Shown one piece after another: positions 11,481 through 23,330 of a DNA stretch of 64,000 nt. The stretch is from Halichoerus grypus. Its lineage: Eukaryota > Chordata > Mammalia > Carnivora > Phocidae. The notes under the pieces are model-generated. The model was not told the DNA's origin and made no database searches. It was given only the letters and a program-made list of their open reading frames with translations. The stretch lies in contig NC_135719.1 in the NCBI RefSeq assembly GCF_964656455.1, forward strand, positions 8,969,163 to 9,033,162. Reading direction: 5' to 3'. Every line of letters starts with the position of its first letter. Position 1 is the first letter of the stretch. Both the position numbers and the translations under genes were made by a program.

Positions 11481-12119
11481 AGAACCAACAGGCCTTTACA
11501 TACAGAGGGACAATGCTTCCTTCCACAGTCAATACTCAGCTCAAGTCTGTGAACGCTACTGTGGGTACACCCACTACACCCAAGTTGCTGACACAGACAT
11601 GGGGGGGTGGGGGAGTGGAAAGACCACTTCCCGCACTGACCTTACAAAGAGGAGAGTTCCATCAGGCAAGGTCACTGATCACTTACACTAAGGCAGAATG
11701 AGATGTGACATGAGAGTAGTGAGCTAGAGACAAAGAAGCGTAAATCAATTCAGGTTGGGGATCATGAGGCATCTTCTGGGCAATCGGCACTTACCCTTAA
11801 AGAATAGAAATAGTGGAAAGGTGAGGAGCAATCTGAGAAATGGAATGTTCCAGATTCATGAGGACTAATGGGGGGGGTACAGAGTGAGTCTGCACCCCAG
11901 GCCACAGGGGAATATCACTTAGGGCGTCCAACACCAGATTAATGGGCAGAAAAATTATTCTAATTATCACTTTAGCTCTACCCCACACATTTCGACATAA
12001 AGAACTTTCATTATTCTTCAGTTCAAGACATTTTCGAATTCCAGGGTGATCTTCTTGAAGAATGAAGTTTCTAAATATTTTTATGATTGATAGGGAATTA
12101 AATTGCCTTCTGCTCATAA
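11481..12119. other. Unique sequence, nothing recognised
   Basis: No gene and no repeat family recognised. A homopolymeric G run occurs at about 11600-11606 and again near 11870-11877. Confidence 0.3.
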
Positions 12120-14110
12120 AACCTGGTCTGTTTATTATAGGTTCTTTGCAACTGCCTGAGAATTCTATTTTTGTGACCTAGAATATGGTTAGATTTGTAA
12201 ATCTACTTGTTGGGGGTGGAATTAAATGTATACCAATGAGATATGTTTGTTGAAATTATCCACTGCCTACACTGGTCCATGTCTCCTTGTAATGCTGTCT
12301 GGTTTTGTTCTGTTGGTAGGAACACAGCATATAATGGTTATTTTTATGTAGTAGCCCCCTTTATCCCTATTCATATTTTTTTCCTAAATTCTCTCCCATC
12401 TGATACTGATGTTGCTCTGCAAGCTTGCTTCTGGTTTATAGTTTCAAACTTCCTCTGAGGTTCATCCCAAGTAGGCCTCTTGTTAGCAAGATGGAAATAA
12501 ATTTCATTTTTATCAATCTGATAACTGCAGTCAAAAATAGCTAACTTTAATCCAATTATATTTATTGGTATGATTGATACGCATATACACTCATTTCAAC
12601 CAACTTATTTTGTGTTTGCATCCTTTTTTTTTTTCCCCTTTGCTTTTTCCCTCTACCTTCCAGGCAAGGTTTAGATTAATGGAGTTTAATTATTCTGCTC
12701 TCTTTTCTTTCTCTAATAGTTTCAAAGTATGGATTTTTATGTCTGTGTTTTTAGTGATTATCTTTATACTATATTATACTATAAATCTTCTAGGCAAAAT
12801 TTAAAATTATTCACAAGGTATTCCCTCCCCCCAAACAGGACAGGAATTTTAACATATCTTAAGTACCCATTAAATACTGTCTTCCATCTCATTATTAATA
12901 AATTAGTTTTGTAGCCAATCCTTACTGTAGTTTTCTTCTAAAATGTATCAATGTCACCATGTCTCTCATGTTACCATATCTTCTGTCTCTTGTTTACTAT
13001 TCTTTCTAAAGTACATTTGTTAACTGCCCTCTGATTGAGGGTCTTGTGCTAAATTCTCTTCATCTTTTATGATTTAAAGTATTTGTATTTACTTCATTCT
13101 CTTTTTTGTTTTTGCTGTTTTTTGTTTTCTTGGGGGTTTTTTTTTTGTTTATTTAAATTTTGTTTGTTAACATACAGTATAATATTAGTTTCAGGAGGAG
13201 AATTCAGTGATTCATCACTTACATATAATAACACCCAGTGTTCATCACAACAACTGCCCTCCTCAACACCCATCCCCCATCCATCCCATCCCCCACCCAC
13301 CGCCCTCCAGCAACCCTCAGTTTGTTCTCTATCATTTCCAGGCACTTATGGCTTGTTGCCCTCTCTCCTTTTTTTTTCTTTTTCCCCTTCCATATGTTCA
13401 TCTGTTTTCTTTCTTAAATTCCACATATGAGTGCAATCATATGGTATTTGTCTTTCACTTCATTCTCTTTTAAAACATTGCATCTTGCTGTCAATCAGTT
13501 TCTTTCAGTCTACTTGCTTTTTGAAAGCCATCTGTCTTTTTTCCCTTGGATAGTTTTTAAAAATTTCTTCTTATCCTGGTGTTCTCCTGTTTAAACACGA
13601 TGTTTCTGGTGTGGGCTTATCTTTATTTCTTCGGTTTGGTAAGGAGAATGCGCTTTTGAAAGACTCGGGTCCTTCTAGTCTCTACTATTCAAAAGTATTA
13701 TTTCTTCAAATATTATTTCCCCATCACGCTCTCATTACCTTTTTGAAGTCCTATTAGATGTATGTTGGGGCCCCTCAATACATCCTCCATGTCTCTGTTC
13801 TTTCCAAGACATACTTTATCTCCTTCTCTCTTTGTGCTACTATCTGAGTAAATTTCTTCCAATTCGTTAACTCTCTCTTCATCTGTGTCTAGAATTGAAT
13901 TGATCCCATTCGCTTTTTTTAATGAGCTATATATATATTTTTTCATTTATAAGATTTCTAACTAGTTATTTCTCACACCTGCCTGTTCTTATTTAATTTC
14001 TGCCTATTTTTGTTTCATGTATTCTGCCCTTCTTAAATGGCCTTATTCCTCCGTTTATCACTTTGTGTAACCTAATGGTAGTTCCTTTAAAATCAATATA
14101 AAATTTTCAT
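12120..14110 (-). mobile_element. Old L1, antisense, split by a younger L1
   Basis: Left part: reverse complement of L1 ORF2 5' (endonuclease) sequence, for example 'gtgacctagaatatggtt', 'tgttggtaggaacacagc' and 'ccaattatatttattgg'. Right part (about 13600-14050): reverse complement of L1 ORF1, 'attatttcttcaaatatt' through 'aacctctcttcatctgtg'-type sequence. For an antisense L1 ORF2 should lie left of ORF1, as seen. It is heavily decayed and non-coding. It is interrupted at 13106-13456 by a younger L1 3' end. Confidence 0.65.
13106..13456 (-). mobile_element. Young L1, 3' truncated copy
   Basis: Reverse complement of the carnivore L1 3' end, from the 'ccacatatgagtgcaatcatatgg' part of ORF2/3'UTR to the poly(A) at the left. 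It matches the 3' ends of the two full-length L1s here. The 15-bp duplication acttcattctctttt at 13091-13105 and 13457-13471 is a clear TSD. It is 5'-truncated, as most L1 insertions are. Confidence 0.92.
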
Positions 14111-16463
14111 ATATTTGAAATCACCTGGATTGAATTTGTAGTTTTATTATTGATTTTGTTAGCTATCCTTCCTATCACATATTTTGGGATTTTGACTCGT
14201 AGGTTCATTTTGAGTGTTTTGTTGCTCTTGTTTATGTTTCTTCCTCTTTCCCCCTCCCTTGTACTCACTAGATATCTATCTAGTGGTTCTGTTTTTCCCT
14301 CCCCTCCCCTGGGATCCCCAGCCCAAAAGCATTTGGGGATTCTTCACCCAATGTGATATTAGAACTATCACATCTCAGTGTTATTTCTGCTTTCATATTG
14401 ATCCTGGCTCCCTAGACCAATAGAATCCTGAAAAGCCAAATCCCTAAATACTGGGTCAGCAGGCATTTTCTTTTCAGTGTACTTTCCTTTGTGGGAGGTG
14501 GGCAGAGCCCAGATTCAGCCTCCGACATCAAGCATGAGCCTGACTCTAGGTCCCAAGCTCACATGGAGCAATTTTAGCAGAAATAGCTACTGTCTCCTTC
14601 CCTCCTCAGAGCCTAGGTGCCAACTGACTTAAGGCCTGCTCAGTGTTTTGAATTTCTGATCCATTTCTGGTCCACACTTCTTATTTTTGATCCTATATTC
14701 TTTTCTTTTTCATTTTTATATTTTAATCAATCCATGCCATATATTTAGAGTATGAGAAAAGTGTACTAAATGCTTGTGAATATGGAAGGAAGGGGCTCAA
14801 CATCACATCCTCTGGATGATATATCTTGGTTTTGCCTGCCCCTCCCCATCCATCTTCTTTCCTCTATTAATAGAATAGAAACTTGATTTTCTTTGGTGAA
14901 CTATTGCTTCTCTATTTTCAGTCCACATAGTTCAGGTGAGTATGACTTCTCCCCTGGGTTGCAGGCATGGAAACTTGCACATGTTCTATCATCACTCTGT
15001 ATCTCCAGAGTGACTGGATAAAAACTGGCATCTAAATCAGTCTGCCAAGAAGTAGTTCTAGGACTTGTACTTGACCTACTGGGAAAGATGTTTTCTTCCG
15101 ACACTGGAATTGCTAATTAATAGCATGTAAATCTGGGGCTGAAAGAAGTTGACTAAATAGAAATGGCCTGACTAAAATGAATCCCGTAAAGAGAGGAATA
15201 TGGCTGATGGACTAAGGCAAAAGACCAAGTGCTGATGACATTGTTCAGTCCTTGGATAAAATCATACCTAGAGATTCCCATTCCCTGAACTTCTGAATTA
15301 CATGAGCCCATACATTTTCTCTTTTGCTAAAGCCAGTTTGAATTGAGTTTTGTCATTTGGTTCCAAAGACGTTCTTAACTAATGCTTAGATTTTCACAGA
15401 ATGAGGTGAAATTTAAAAGGCACATATTCACACATATATACACATTAAATGAATATAATTTCAAGACACTCAAAGATGAATGAACCCATCCATGGGACAT
15501 ATTGGTCTATAATTTCTAGCACAAGGCCACTTAGACCTATGAGAATATGATATAATAATCAGAAATGAGAAGCCCTTAGACTTAAGAATGCATTTTCTCT
15601 TAATAGATCCTACTCAAGATGATAAAACCTATAAATACATAATTTATCTGGGTGGGAATCCTTGGAAAATGGCACTGGGGGCATAGCATCAGCTATAGGC
15701 TATAAGCTTCAGACCTGTATGGTTATCACACAAAAAGCACTATGCCAAGTATCCCATTCAAGGTGCTCTGTTTCAGGACCATGCTTTATACCTTGTATTT
15801 TGCCCAAATTAGGAAATTAAAAACCAACTTATTAATGGCTTCCCCCAAAGGACTTCTGAGCCTCCCACTAATTTAGTCTCAGAGATTGCATAAGGCCTTC
15901 ATCTCTTTGTTCTCATGGAATATTTTATCACATATACCTTTACATCATAAAAGAGGCTGTCAAAAGGGAATAAGGAATACCCTAATATGCTACAGAACTA
16001 GGGCAGTCAGAGTACCAGCAGGTTCTACAAAGCAGACTTGGGGGAGGGTGTTTAATCTGACTCCAGCCCCCCAGGAAGATAGATTCTGCATCTGAGATAG
16101 ATTTCTAAGCATAGTCCACACAGCCGAGGTGTCCCGAAGAATACACAGTCAAGTTTGGGATCCTAACACCTTACTGTGAGAAGAGACGCTATCTCTTAGC
16201 CCAGCCTCAATGCATTTCACAGATGAACAAGACAGTCAAGTAGCTGTTTTTCCCAAAACCACATAGCTACTTCCTGACAGAGCTGAGATTGCATCTCTCA
16301 GGCAGAAATCATTCTAGGATTTGGGAATCTGAACATTTCCTGAATGCTTTTGGCATAATTAGTTTGGACAATGTGAGGGAATGTGGTTTGCAACATTCTT
16401 CTACTGGAGTCCAGAGACTCAACAAAGAGGAGCTGGAAAAGCAGATGATACTAGCAGAGAGGC
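14111..16463. other. Unique or unrecognised sequence
   Basis: Around 15310-15390 'agccagtttgaattgagtttt' followed by 'gttcttaactaatgctt' looks like the 3' end of an LTR, but I cannot define it. 16150-16290 resembles a decayed antisense MIR. No gene seen. The last bases (from 16464) are the 5' TSD of the full-length L1. Confidence 0.3.
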
Positions 16464-16478
16464 AAAGCAAGCAGGACA
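16464..16478 (+). repeat. 5' target-site duplication of the + strand L1
   Basis: aaagcaagcaggaca, identical to 23801-23815. Confidence 0.95.
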
Positions 16479-18538
16479 GGAGCAAGATGGCGGAGGAGTA
16501 GGAGACCTGGATTTCCTCTCCTCTCAGGAATTCAGCTGGATAGGGATCAAACCATTCTGAACACCTACGAACTCAACAGGAGATCGAAGAAAAGAATAGC
16601 AACAACTCTCTGAACAGAAAAGCGACCACTTTCTGGAAGGTAGGACGTGCGGAGAAGTGAATCCGAGGCACTATTCGGGAGGATAGACGGCGGGGGAGGG
16701 GCCTCCGTCGGCCGCTTCTGGCAAGTGATAGAGCCACAGAGCACAAAACCGGAACTTTTAGAAGTCGGCTCTGCTGAGGGACGTCACTCTGGTGGCGAAG
16801 TGGGGGGTGGAACCCTCGCGGGACAGTGTGGTCTCAGGACCCTCGGGGTCACAGAAAGACCGGGGGTGCCTGAGTGCGGCAGAGCTCCCACGTATCGGAG
16901 CAGGGAAGCCGGCTGCAGAGACGGAGCCCAGGCGTGGGCTCTCAGCTCGGGGTTGTCATAGACCGTGATCCGCGGCACAGTCGGGCCACTGCTCCTCCAG
17001 CAGGGACCCAACAAGTGGCAGATCCGGGGAGACTCACCTTCCTCCCCCGGGAGGAGTGGCGCGGGAGCGCACGGCAGGGATCTGCTGGGTTTGGAGACTC
17101 CACCCGGGGTCGGGTGCCAGATAGAAAGGCGCGGTCACAGGCCGGGTGAGCACGGAGTGCGGCCGGAGACCGGGGAGACGGGAGTGACTGACTGCTTTTC
17201 TCTGGGGGCTCACTGAGGAGCGGGTCCCCGAGTTCTTGGCTCCTCCAGGGCGGAGACTGGGAGGCCGCCATTTTCACTCTCTGCCTCCAAAGCTGTACAG
17301 AAAGCTTGCAGGGAACAAAAGCTCCGGAGAGCAAACCCCAGCAGATTACTTAGCCCGGACCGGCAAGGGCGGGGCAATTTTGCCTCCAGCAAAGACATTT
17401 GGGAACCACGGCAACAGGCCCCTCCCCCAGAAGATCAGCGAGAACAGCCAGCCAAGACCAGGTTTACTGATCAGTGAGAACGGCAGAACTCCAGCGCTAG
17501 GGGAATACTGCACATAGAATTCATGGCTTTTTTACCATGATTCTTTAGTCTTTCAAAGTTAATTATTTTTTTTAACTGTCTTTTTTTTTCTTTTTTTTTG
17601 AATTTTTCTTTTTCCCTTTTTCAACCAACATCTTATCAATCCCTTTTTTAAAAAAAAAACATTTTTATTTTTCATTTTTAAAGTCATATTCTATCCCTTC
17701 ATAGTAGTTACCCGTATTTTTGGCATATATATATAAGTTGTTCTCTCTTTAAAATCTTGAGATAGTTTCTTCTAACAGATCAAAATATACTCTAAATCTC
17801 TAGTGTATGGTTTTTTTCTACTCCCCTGCCTGATCACATTCTCTCCCTTTTTTCTTTCTTTTTTTTTTTAATCCTCTTCTTTCTTTTTTCAAACAACTTA
17901 TCAAATCCTTTTATAAAATTTTTTATAATTTCGATCTTTACAGTCATATTCCATCCCTTCATCATATCAACCCTTATTTTTGTACATATATAAGTTTTTC
18001 TTTCTTTAAAATTTTGGGAGGGACTTTCTTTTAACAGACCAAAATACACCCAAAATCTAGTGTGTAGCACTGATCTATAAACCAGCCTGATCATATTTGA
18101 TCACATTCTGTTTTTGTTTTGTTTTGCTTTGTTCTGCTTTTTTTTTTTTTTTAAAGATTTTATTTATTTATTTGAGAGAGCGAGAATGAGAGAGAGAGAG
18201 AGCATATGAGAGAGAGGAGGGTGAGAGGGAGAAGCAGACTCCCTGCTGAGCAGGAAGCCCAATGCGGGACTCGATCCCAGGACTCCAGGATCATGACCTG
18301 AGCCGAAGGCAGTCGCTTAACCAACTGAGCCACCCAGGCGCCCCTGCTTTTATTTGTTTTTATCTTTATCTTTATCTTTTTCTTTTTTCTTTTTTTCTTT
18401 CTTTTTCTTTTTTCTCTCTTTCCCTTTCTTTTCCCACTGCTTCAGGTCTTATCTGATTTGTTTAGAGTATATTTTCTGGGGACGTTGCTACCCTGCTAGC
18501 ATTTTGTTCTCTCATTAATCTATTCTCCTCTGCACAAA
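16479..18538 (+). promoter_or_regulatory. L1 copy 1 5'UTR and internal promoter
   Basis: Begins with a YY1-type motif, CAAGATGGCGG at 16483-16493, in the same place as the YY1 site that positions transcription in human L1 (known for human, inferred here). A CpG- and GC-rich block spans about 16640-17480. It is followed by T-rich sequence with CTTTT/TTATC runs. Without the SINE at 18142-18343 the length (about 1.85 kb) equals that of the 5'UTR of copy 2. Open frames occur on both strands of the GC-rich block, the longest antisense being 16942-17334 (130 codons). A similar antisense frame exists in copy 2 (see findings). Confidence 0.75.
18142..18343 (-). mobile_element. CAN-SINE inserted antisense in the L1 5'UTR
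   Basis: tRNA-Lys-derived carnivore SINE in reverse complement. It has a T-run at the left, then 'aaagattttatttattt', a GA-rich stretch, 'gaagcagactccctgctgag', 'cgatcccaggactcc', 'atcatgacctgagccgaagg', and ends '...gagccacccaggcgcccc'. An 8-bp TSD, ctgctttt, is at 18134-18141 and 18344-18351. L1 copy 2 is uninterrupted at the matching place (near 59910-59940), so the SINE arrived after the L1. The RNA polymerase III promoter boxes point away from ORF1. Antisense CAN-SINEs are known to supply pyrimidine tracts and splice acceptors in other genes. Confidence 0.95.
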
Positions 18539-19435
18539 ATGACAAGACGGAAAAAATCACCTCAACAAAAAGAACAAGAGGTAGTACCGACTGCCAGGGA
18601 CCTACTCAATACGGACATTAGTACGATGTCAGATCTAGACTTCAGAATCATCACTTTAAAGATACTAGCTGGGCTTGAAAAAAGCATGGAAGTTATTAGA
18701 GAAACCCTTTCTGGAGAAGTAAAAGAACTAAAATCTAACCAAGTAGAAATCAAAAAGGCTATCAATGAGGTGCAATCAAATATGGGGGCGCTAACTGCTA
18801 GGATAAATGAGGCAGAAGAAAGAATCAGTGAGATAGAAGACCAAATGATGGAAAATAAAGAAGCTGAGAAAAAGAGAGATAAACAACTACTGGATCACGA
18901 GGGCAGAATTCGAGAGATAAACGATACCATAAGACGAAACAACATTAGAGTAATTGGGATCCCAGAAGAAGAAGAAAGAGAGAGAGGGGCAGAAGGTATA
19001 ATGGAGCAAATTATAGCAGAGAACTTCCCTAATTTGGGGAAGGAAACAGGCATCAAAATCCAGGAAGCACAGAGAACCCCTCTCAAAATCAATAAAAATA
19101 GGTCAACACCCCGACATCTAATAGTAAAACTTATGAGTCTCAGAGACAAAGAGAAAATCCTGAAAGCAGCTCGGGAGAAGAGATCTGTAACCTACAATGG
19201 TAGAAACATTAGATTGGCAACAGACTTATCCACAGAGACCTGGCAGGCCAGAAAGGACTGGCAGGACATATTCAGAGCACTAAATGAGAAAAATATGCAG
19301 CCAAGAATACTATATCCAGCTAGGCTGTCATTGAAAATTGAAGGAGAGATAAAAAGCTTCCAGGACAAACAAAAACTAAAGGAATTTGCAAACACGAAAC
19401 CAGCCCTACAAGAAATCTTGAAAGGGGTCCTCTAA
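18539..19435 (+). CDS. L1 ORF1 protein, intact (298 aa)
   Basis: RNA-binding chaperone of L1; the family's trimer coats L1 RNA in cytoplasmic ribonucleoprotein particles. The open frame is complete from ATG to stop. Residues 1-45 form a basic N-terminus (opening MTRRKKSPQQ). Residues 45-130 are heptad-rich and highly charged, as in the trimeric coiled coil. An RRM-type domain follows at about 133-208, with RRNNIRVIGIPEEEE carrying the RNA-contact strand. The C-terminal domain is at about 209-298 (for example REKRSVTYNGRNIRLATDLS). Human ORF1p is 338 aa; the shorter length is expected for carnivore L1 as I recall it. The start is chosen because it is the first ATG, shared with copy 2. The frame lies 81 nt upstream of ORF2. 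The intact frame could in principle still be translated, though the host L1 cannot supply its own ORF2p. Confidence 0.95.
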   Translation: MTRRKKSPQQKEQEVVPTARDLLNTDISTMSDLDFRIITLKILAGLEKSMEVIRETLSGEVKELKSNQVEIKKAINEVQSNMGALTARINEAEERISEIEDQMMENKEAEKKRDKQLLDHEGRIREINDTIRRNNIRVIGIPEEEERERGAEGIMEQIIAENFPNLGKETGIKIQEAQRTPLKINKNRSTPRHLIVKLMSLRDKEKILKAAREKRSVTYNGRNIRLATDLSTETWQARKDWQDIFRALNEKNMQPRILYPARLSLKIEGEIKSFQDKQKLKEFANTKPALQEILKGVL

Positions 19436-19516
19436 GCAAAGAGAGAGCCTAAAAGCAACATAGACCAGAAAGGAACACAAACAATATACAGTAACAGTCA
19501 CTTTACAGGCAATACA

Positions 19517-22500
19517 ATGGCATGAAATTCCTATCTTTCAATAGTTACCCTGAATGTAAATGGGCTAAATGCCCCAATCAAAAGACACAGGCTATCAGAT
19601 TGGATTAAAAAACAAGACCCATCGATATGCTGTCTGCAAGAGACTCATTTTAGACCCAAAGACACCCCCAGATTGAAAGTGACGGAGTGGAAAACCATTT
19701 ACCATGCTAATGGACACCAAAAGAAAGCTGGGGTGGCAATCCTTATATCAGACAAATTAGATTTTAAACCAAAGACTGTAATAAGAGATGAGGAAGGACA
19801 CTATATCCTACTTAAAGGGTCTATCCAACAAGAAGATCTAACAATTGTAAATATTTATGCCCCTAACATGGGAGCAGCCAATTATATAAGGCAATTAATA
19901 ACAAAAGCAAAGAAACACATCGACAACAATACAATAATAGTGGGGGACTTTAACACCCCCCTCACTGAAATGGACAGATCGTCTAAGCAAAAGATCAACA
20001 GGAAATAAAGACTTTAAATGACACACTGGACCAAATGGACTTCACAGACATATTCAGAACATTCCATCCCAAAGCAACGGAATACACATTCTTCTCTAGT
20101 GCCCATGGAACATTCTCCAGAATAGATCATATCCTAGGTCATAAATCAGGTCTCAACCGGTACCAGAAGACTGGGATCATCCCCTGCATATTTTCAGACC
20201 ACAATGCTTGGAAACTAGAACTCAATCACAAGAGGAAAGTTGGAAAGAACTCAAATACATGGAGGCTAAAGAGAATCCTACTGAAGAATGAATGGGTCAA
20301 CCAGGAAATTAAAGAAGGATTAAAAAAATTCATGGAAACCAATGAAAATGAAAACACAACTATTCAAAATCTTTGGGATACAGCAAAGGCAGTCCTAAGA
20401 GGAAAGTATATAGCAATACAAGCCTTTCTCAAGAAACAAGAAAGGTCTCAAGTACACAACCTAACCCTACACCTAAAGGAGCTGGAGAAAGAACAGCAAA
20501 CAAACCCTAAACCCAGCAGGAGAAGAGAAATAATAAAGATCAGAGCAGAAATCAATGAAATAGAAACCAAAAGAACAGTAGAACAGATCAACGAAACTAG
20601 GAGCTGGTTCTTTGAAAGAATTAACAAGATTGATAAGCCCCTGGCCAGACTTATCAAAAAGAAAAGAGAAATGACCCAAATCAACAAAATCATGAATGAA
20701 AGAGGAGAAATCACAACCAACACCAAAGAAATACAAACAATTATAAGAACATATTATGAGCAACTCTATGCCAGCAAATTAGATAACCTGGAAGTAATGG
20801 ATGCATTCCTAGAGATGTATCAACTACCAAAACTGAACCAGGAAGAAGTAGAAAACCTGAACAGACCTATAACCACTAAGGAAATAGAAGCAGTCATCAA
20901 AAATCTCCCAAAACACAAAAGCCCAGGGCCAGATGGCTTCCCAGGGGAATTCTACCAAACATTTAAAGAAGAATTAATACCTATCCTTCTGAAACAGTTC
21001 CAAAAAATAGAAATGGAAGGAAAACTTCCAAACTCATTTTATGAGGCCAGCATTACCTTGATCCCAAAACCAGACAAAGACCCCATCAAAAAGGAGAATT
21101 ACAGACCAATATCCCTGATGAACATGGATGCAAAAATTCTCACCAAAATACTAGCCAATAGGATCCAACAGTACATTAAAACGATTATTTACCACGACCA
21201 AGTGGGATTTATCCCTGGGCTGCAAGGTTGGTTCAACATCCGCAAATCAATCAACGTGATACAATACATTAACAAAAGAAAGAACAAGAATCATATGATC
21301 CTCTCAATAGATGCAGAAAAAGCATTTGACAAAGTACAGCATCCTTTCTTGATCAAAACTCTTCAGAGTATAGGGATAGAGGGTACATACCTCAATATCA
21401 TAAAAGCCATCTATGAAAAACCTACAGCAAATATCATTCTCAATGGGAAAAACTGAGAGCTTTCCCCCTAAGGTCAGGAATGCGGCAGGGATGTCCACTA
21501 TCATCACTGCTATTCAACATAGTATTGGAAGTCCTAGCCACAGCAATCAGACAACAAAAAGAAATAAAAGGCATCCAAATTGGCAAAGAAGAAGTCAAAC
21601 TCTCCCTCTTTGCAGATGATATGATACTTTATGTGGAAAATCCCAAAGACTCCACCCCAAAACTGCTAGAACTCATACAGGAATTCAGTCAAGTGGCAGG
21701 ATATAAAATCAATGCACAGAAGTCAGTGGCATTCCTATACACCAACAACAAGTCAGAAGAAAGAGAAATTAAGGAGTCGATCCCATTTACAATTGCACCC
21801 AAAACCATAAGATACCTAGGAATAAATCTAACCAAAGAGGCAAAGGATCTGTACTCAGAAAACTATAAAATACTCATGAAAGAAATTGAGGAAGACACAA
21901 AGAAATGGAAAAACGTTCCATGCTCATGGATTGGAAGAACAAATATTGTGAAGATGTCAATCCTACCTAGAGCAATCTACACATTCAATGCAATCCCCAT
22001 CAAAATACCATCCACTTTCTTCAAAGAAATGGAACAAATAATCCTAAAATTTGTATGGAACCAGAAAAGACCCCGCATAGCCAGAGGAATGTTGAAAAAG
22101 AAAAGCAGAGCTGGCGGCATCACAATTCCGGACTTCCAGCTCTACTACAAAGCTGTCATCATCAAGACAGTATGGTACTGGCACAAAAACAGACACATAG
22201 ATCAATGGAACAGAATAGAGAGCCCAGAAATGGACCCTCAACTCTATGGTCAACTAATCTTTGACAAAGCAGGAAAGAATGTCCAATGGAAAAAAGACAG
22301 TCTCTTCAACAAATGGTGTTGGGAAAATTGGACAGCCACATGCAGAAGAATGAAACTGGACCATTTCCTTACACCACACACAAAAATAGACTCCAAATGG
22401 TTGAAAGACCTCAATGTGAGACAGGAGTCCATCAAAATCCTAAAGGAGAACACAGGCAGCAACCTCTTCGACCTCAGCCGCAGCAACTTCTTCCTAGAAA

Positions 22501-23330
22501 CATCGCCAAAGGCAAGGGAAGCAAGGGCAAAAATGAACTCTTGGGACTTCATCAAGATAAAAAGCTTTTGCAAAGCAAAGGAAACAGTCAACAAAACCAA
22601 AAGACAACTGACAGAATGGGAGAAGATATTTGCAAATGACATATCAGATAAAGGGCTAGTATCCAAAATCTATAAAGAACTCATCAAACTCAACACCAAA
22701 AGAACAAAGAATCCAATCAAGAAATGGGCAGAAGATATGAACAGACATTTTTCCAAAGAAGACATCCAAACGGCCAACAGACACATGAAAAAGTGTTCAA
22801 TATCGCTCGGCATCAGGGAAATCCAAATCAAAACCTCAATGAGATACCACCTCACACCAGTCAGAATGGCTAAAATGAACAAGTCAGGAAATGACAGATG
22901 TTGGCGGGGATGTGGAGAAAGGGGAACCCTCCTACACTGTTGGTGGGAATGCAAGTTGGTGCAGCCACTCTGGAAAACAGTATGGAGGTTCCTCAAAAAG
23001 TTGAAAATAGAGCTACCATATGATCCAGCAATTGCACTCCTGGGTATTTACCCCAAAGATACAAAAGTAGGGACCCGAAAGGGTACATGCATCCCGATGT
23101 TTATAGCAGCAATGTCCACAATAGCCAAACTGTGGAAAGAGCCAAGATGTCCATCAACAGATGAATGGATAAAGAAGAAGTGGTATATATATACAATGGA
23201 ATATTATGCAGCCATCAAAAGGAATGAGATCTTGCCATTTGCAACGACGTGGATGGAACTGGAGGGTATTATGCTGAGCGAAATAAGTCAAACAGAGAAA
23301 GACATGTATCATATGACCTCACTGATATGA
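19517..23330 (+). pseudogene. L1 ORF2 (endonuclease-reverse transcriptase), disabled
   Basis: ORF2p nicks target DNA and reverse-transcribes L1 RNA. Recognisable parts in order: APE-type endonuclease (about 19530-20230) with QETHF, IVGDFN (Asp codon 19946-19948) and SDHNAW; reverse transcriptase (about 20880-21900) with [10 protein letters not shown] and [10 protein letters not shown], and the catalytic FADD at 21609-21620; and a C-terminal cysteine-rich motif [18 protein letters not shown]. Full span is about 1270 codons, the normal length. Lesions seen: an in-frame TGA at codon 3 (19523-19525); a 1-nt loss near 20000 that ends the first frame at 20008; and a second 1-nt loss near 21447 that ends the second frame at 21456. 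The last frame is open from 21480 to the natural stop. Lesions were found by comparison with copy 2. The protein cannot be made whole, so this copy is not autonomous. Confidence 0.95.

Noticed and set aside
18262..18456. Short frame over the 18142-18343 SINE
   Set aside because: Translation of a SINE and simple CT-rich sequence.
22250..22666. 138-codon antisense frame, repeated at 55619-56035
   Set aside because: Both are shadows on the reverse strand of L1 ORF2; conserved only because the coding strand is.
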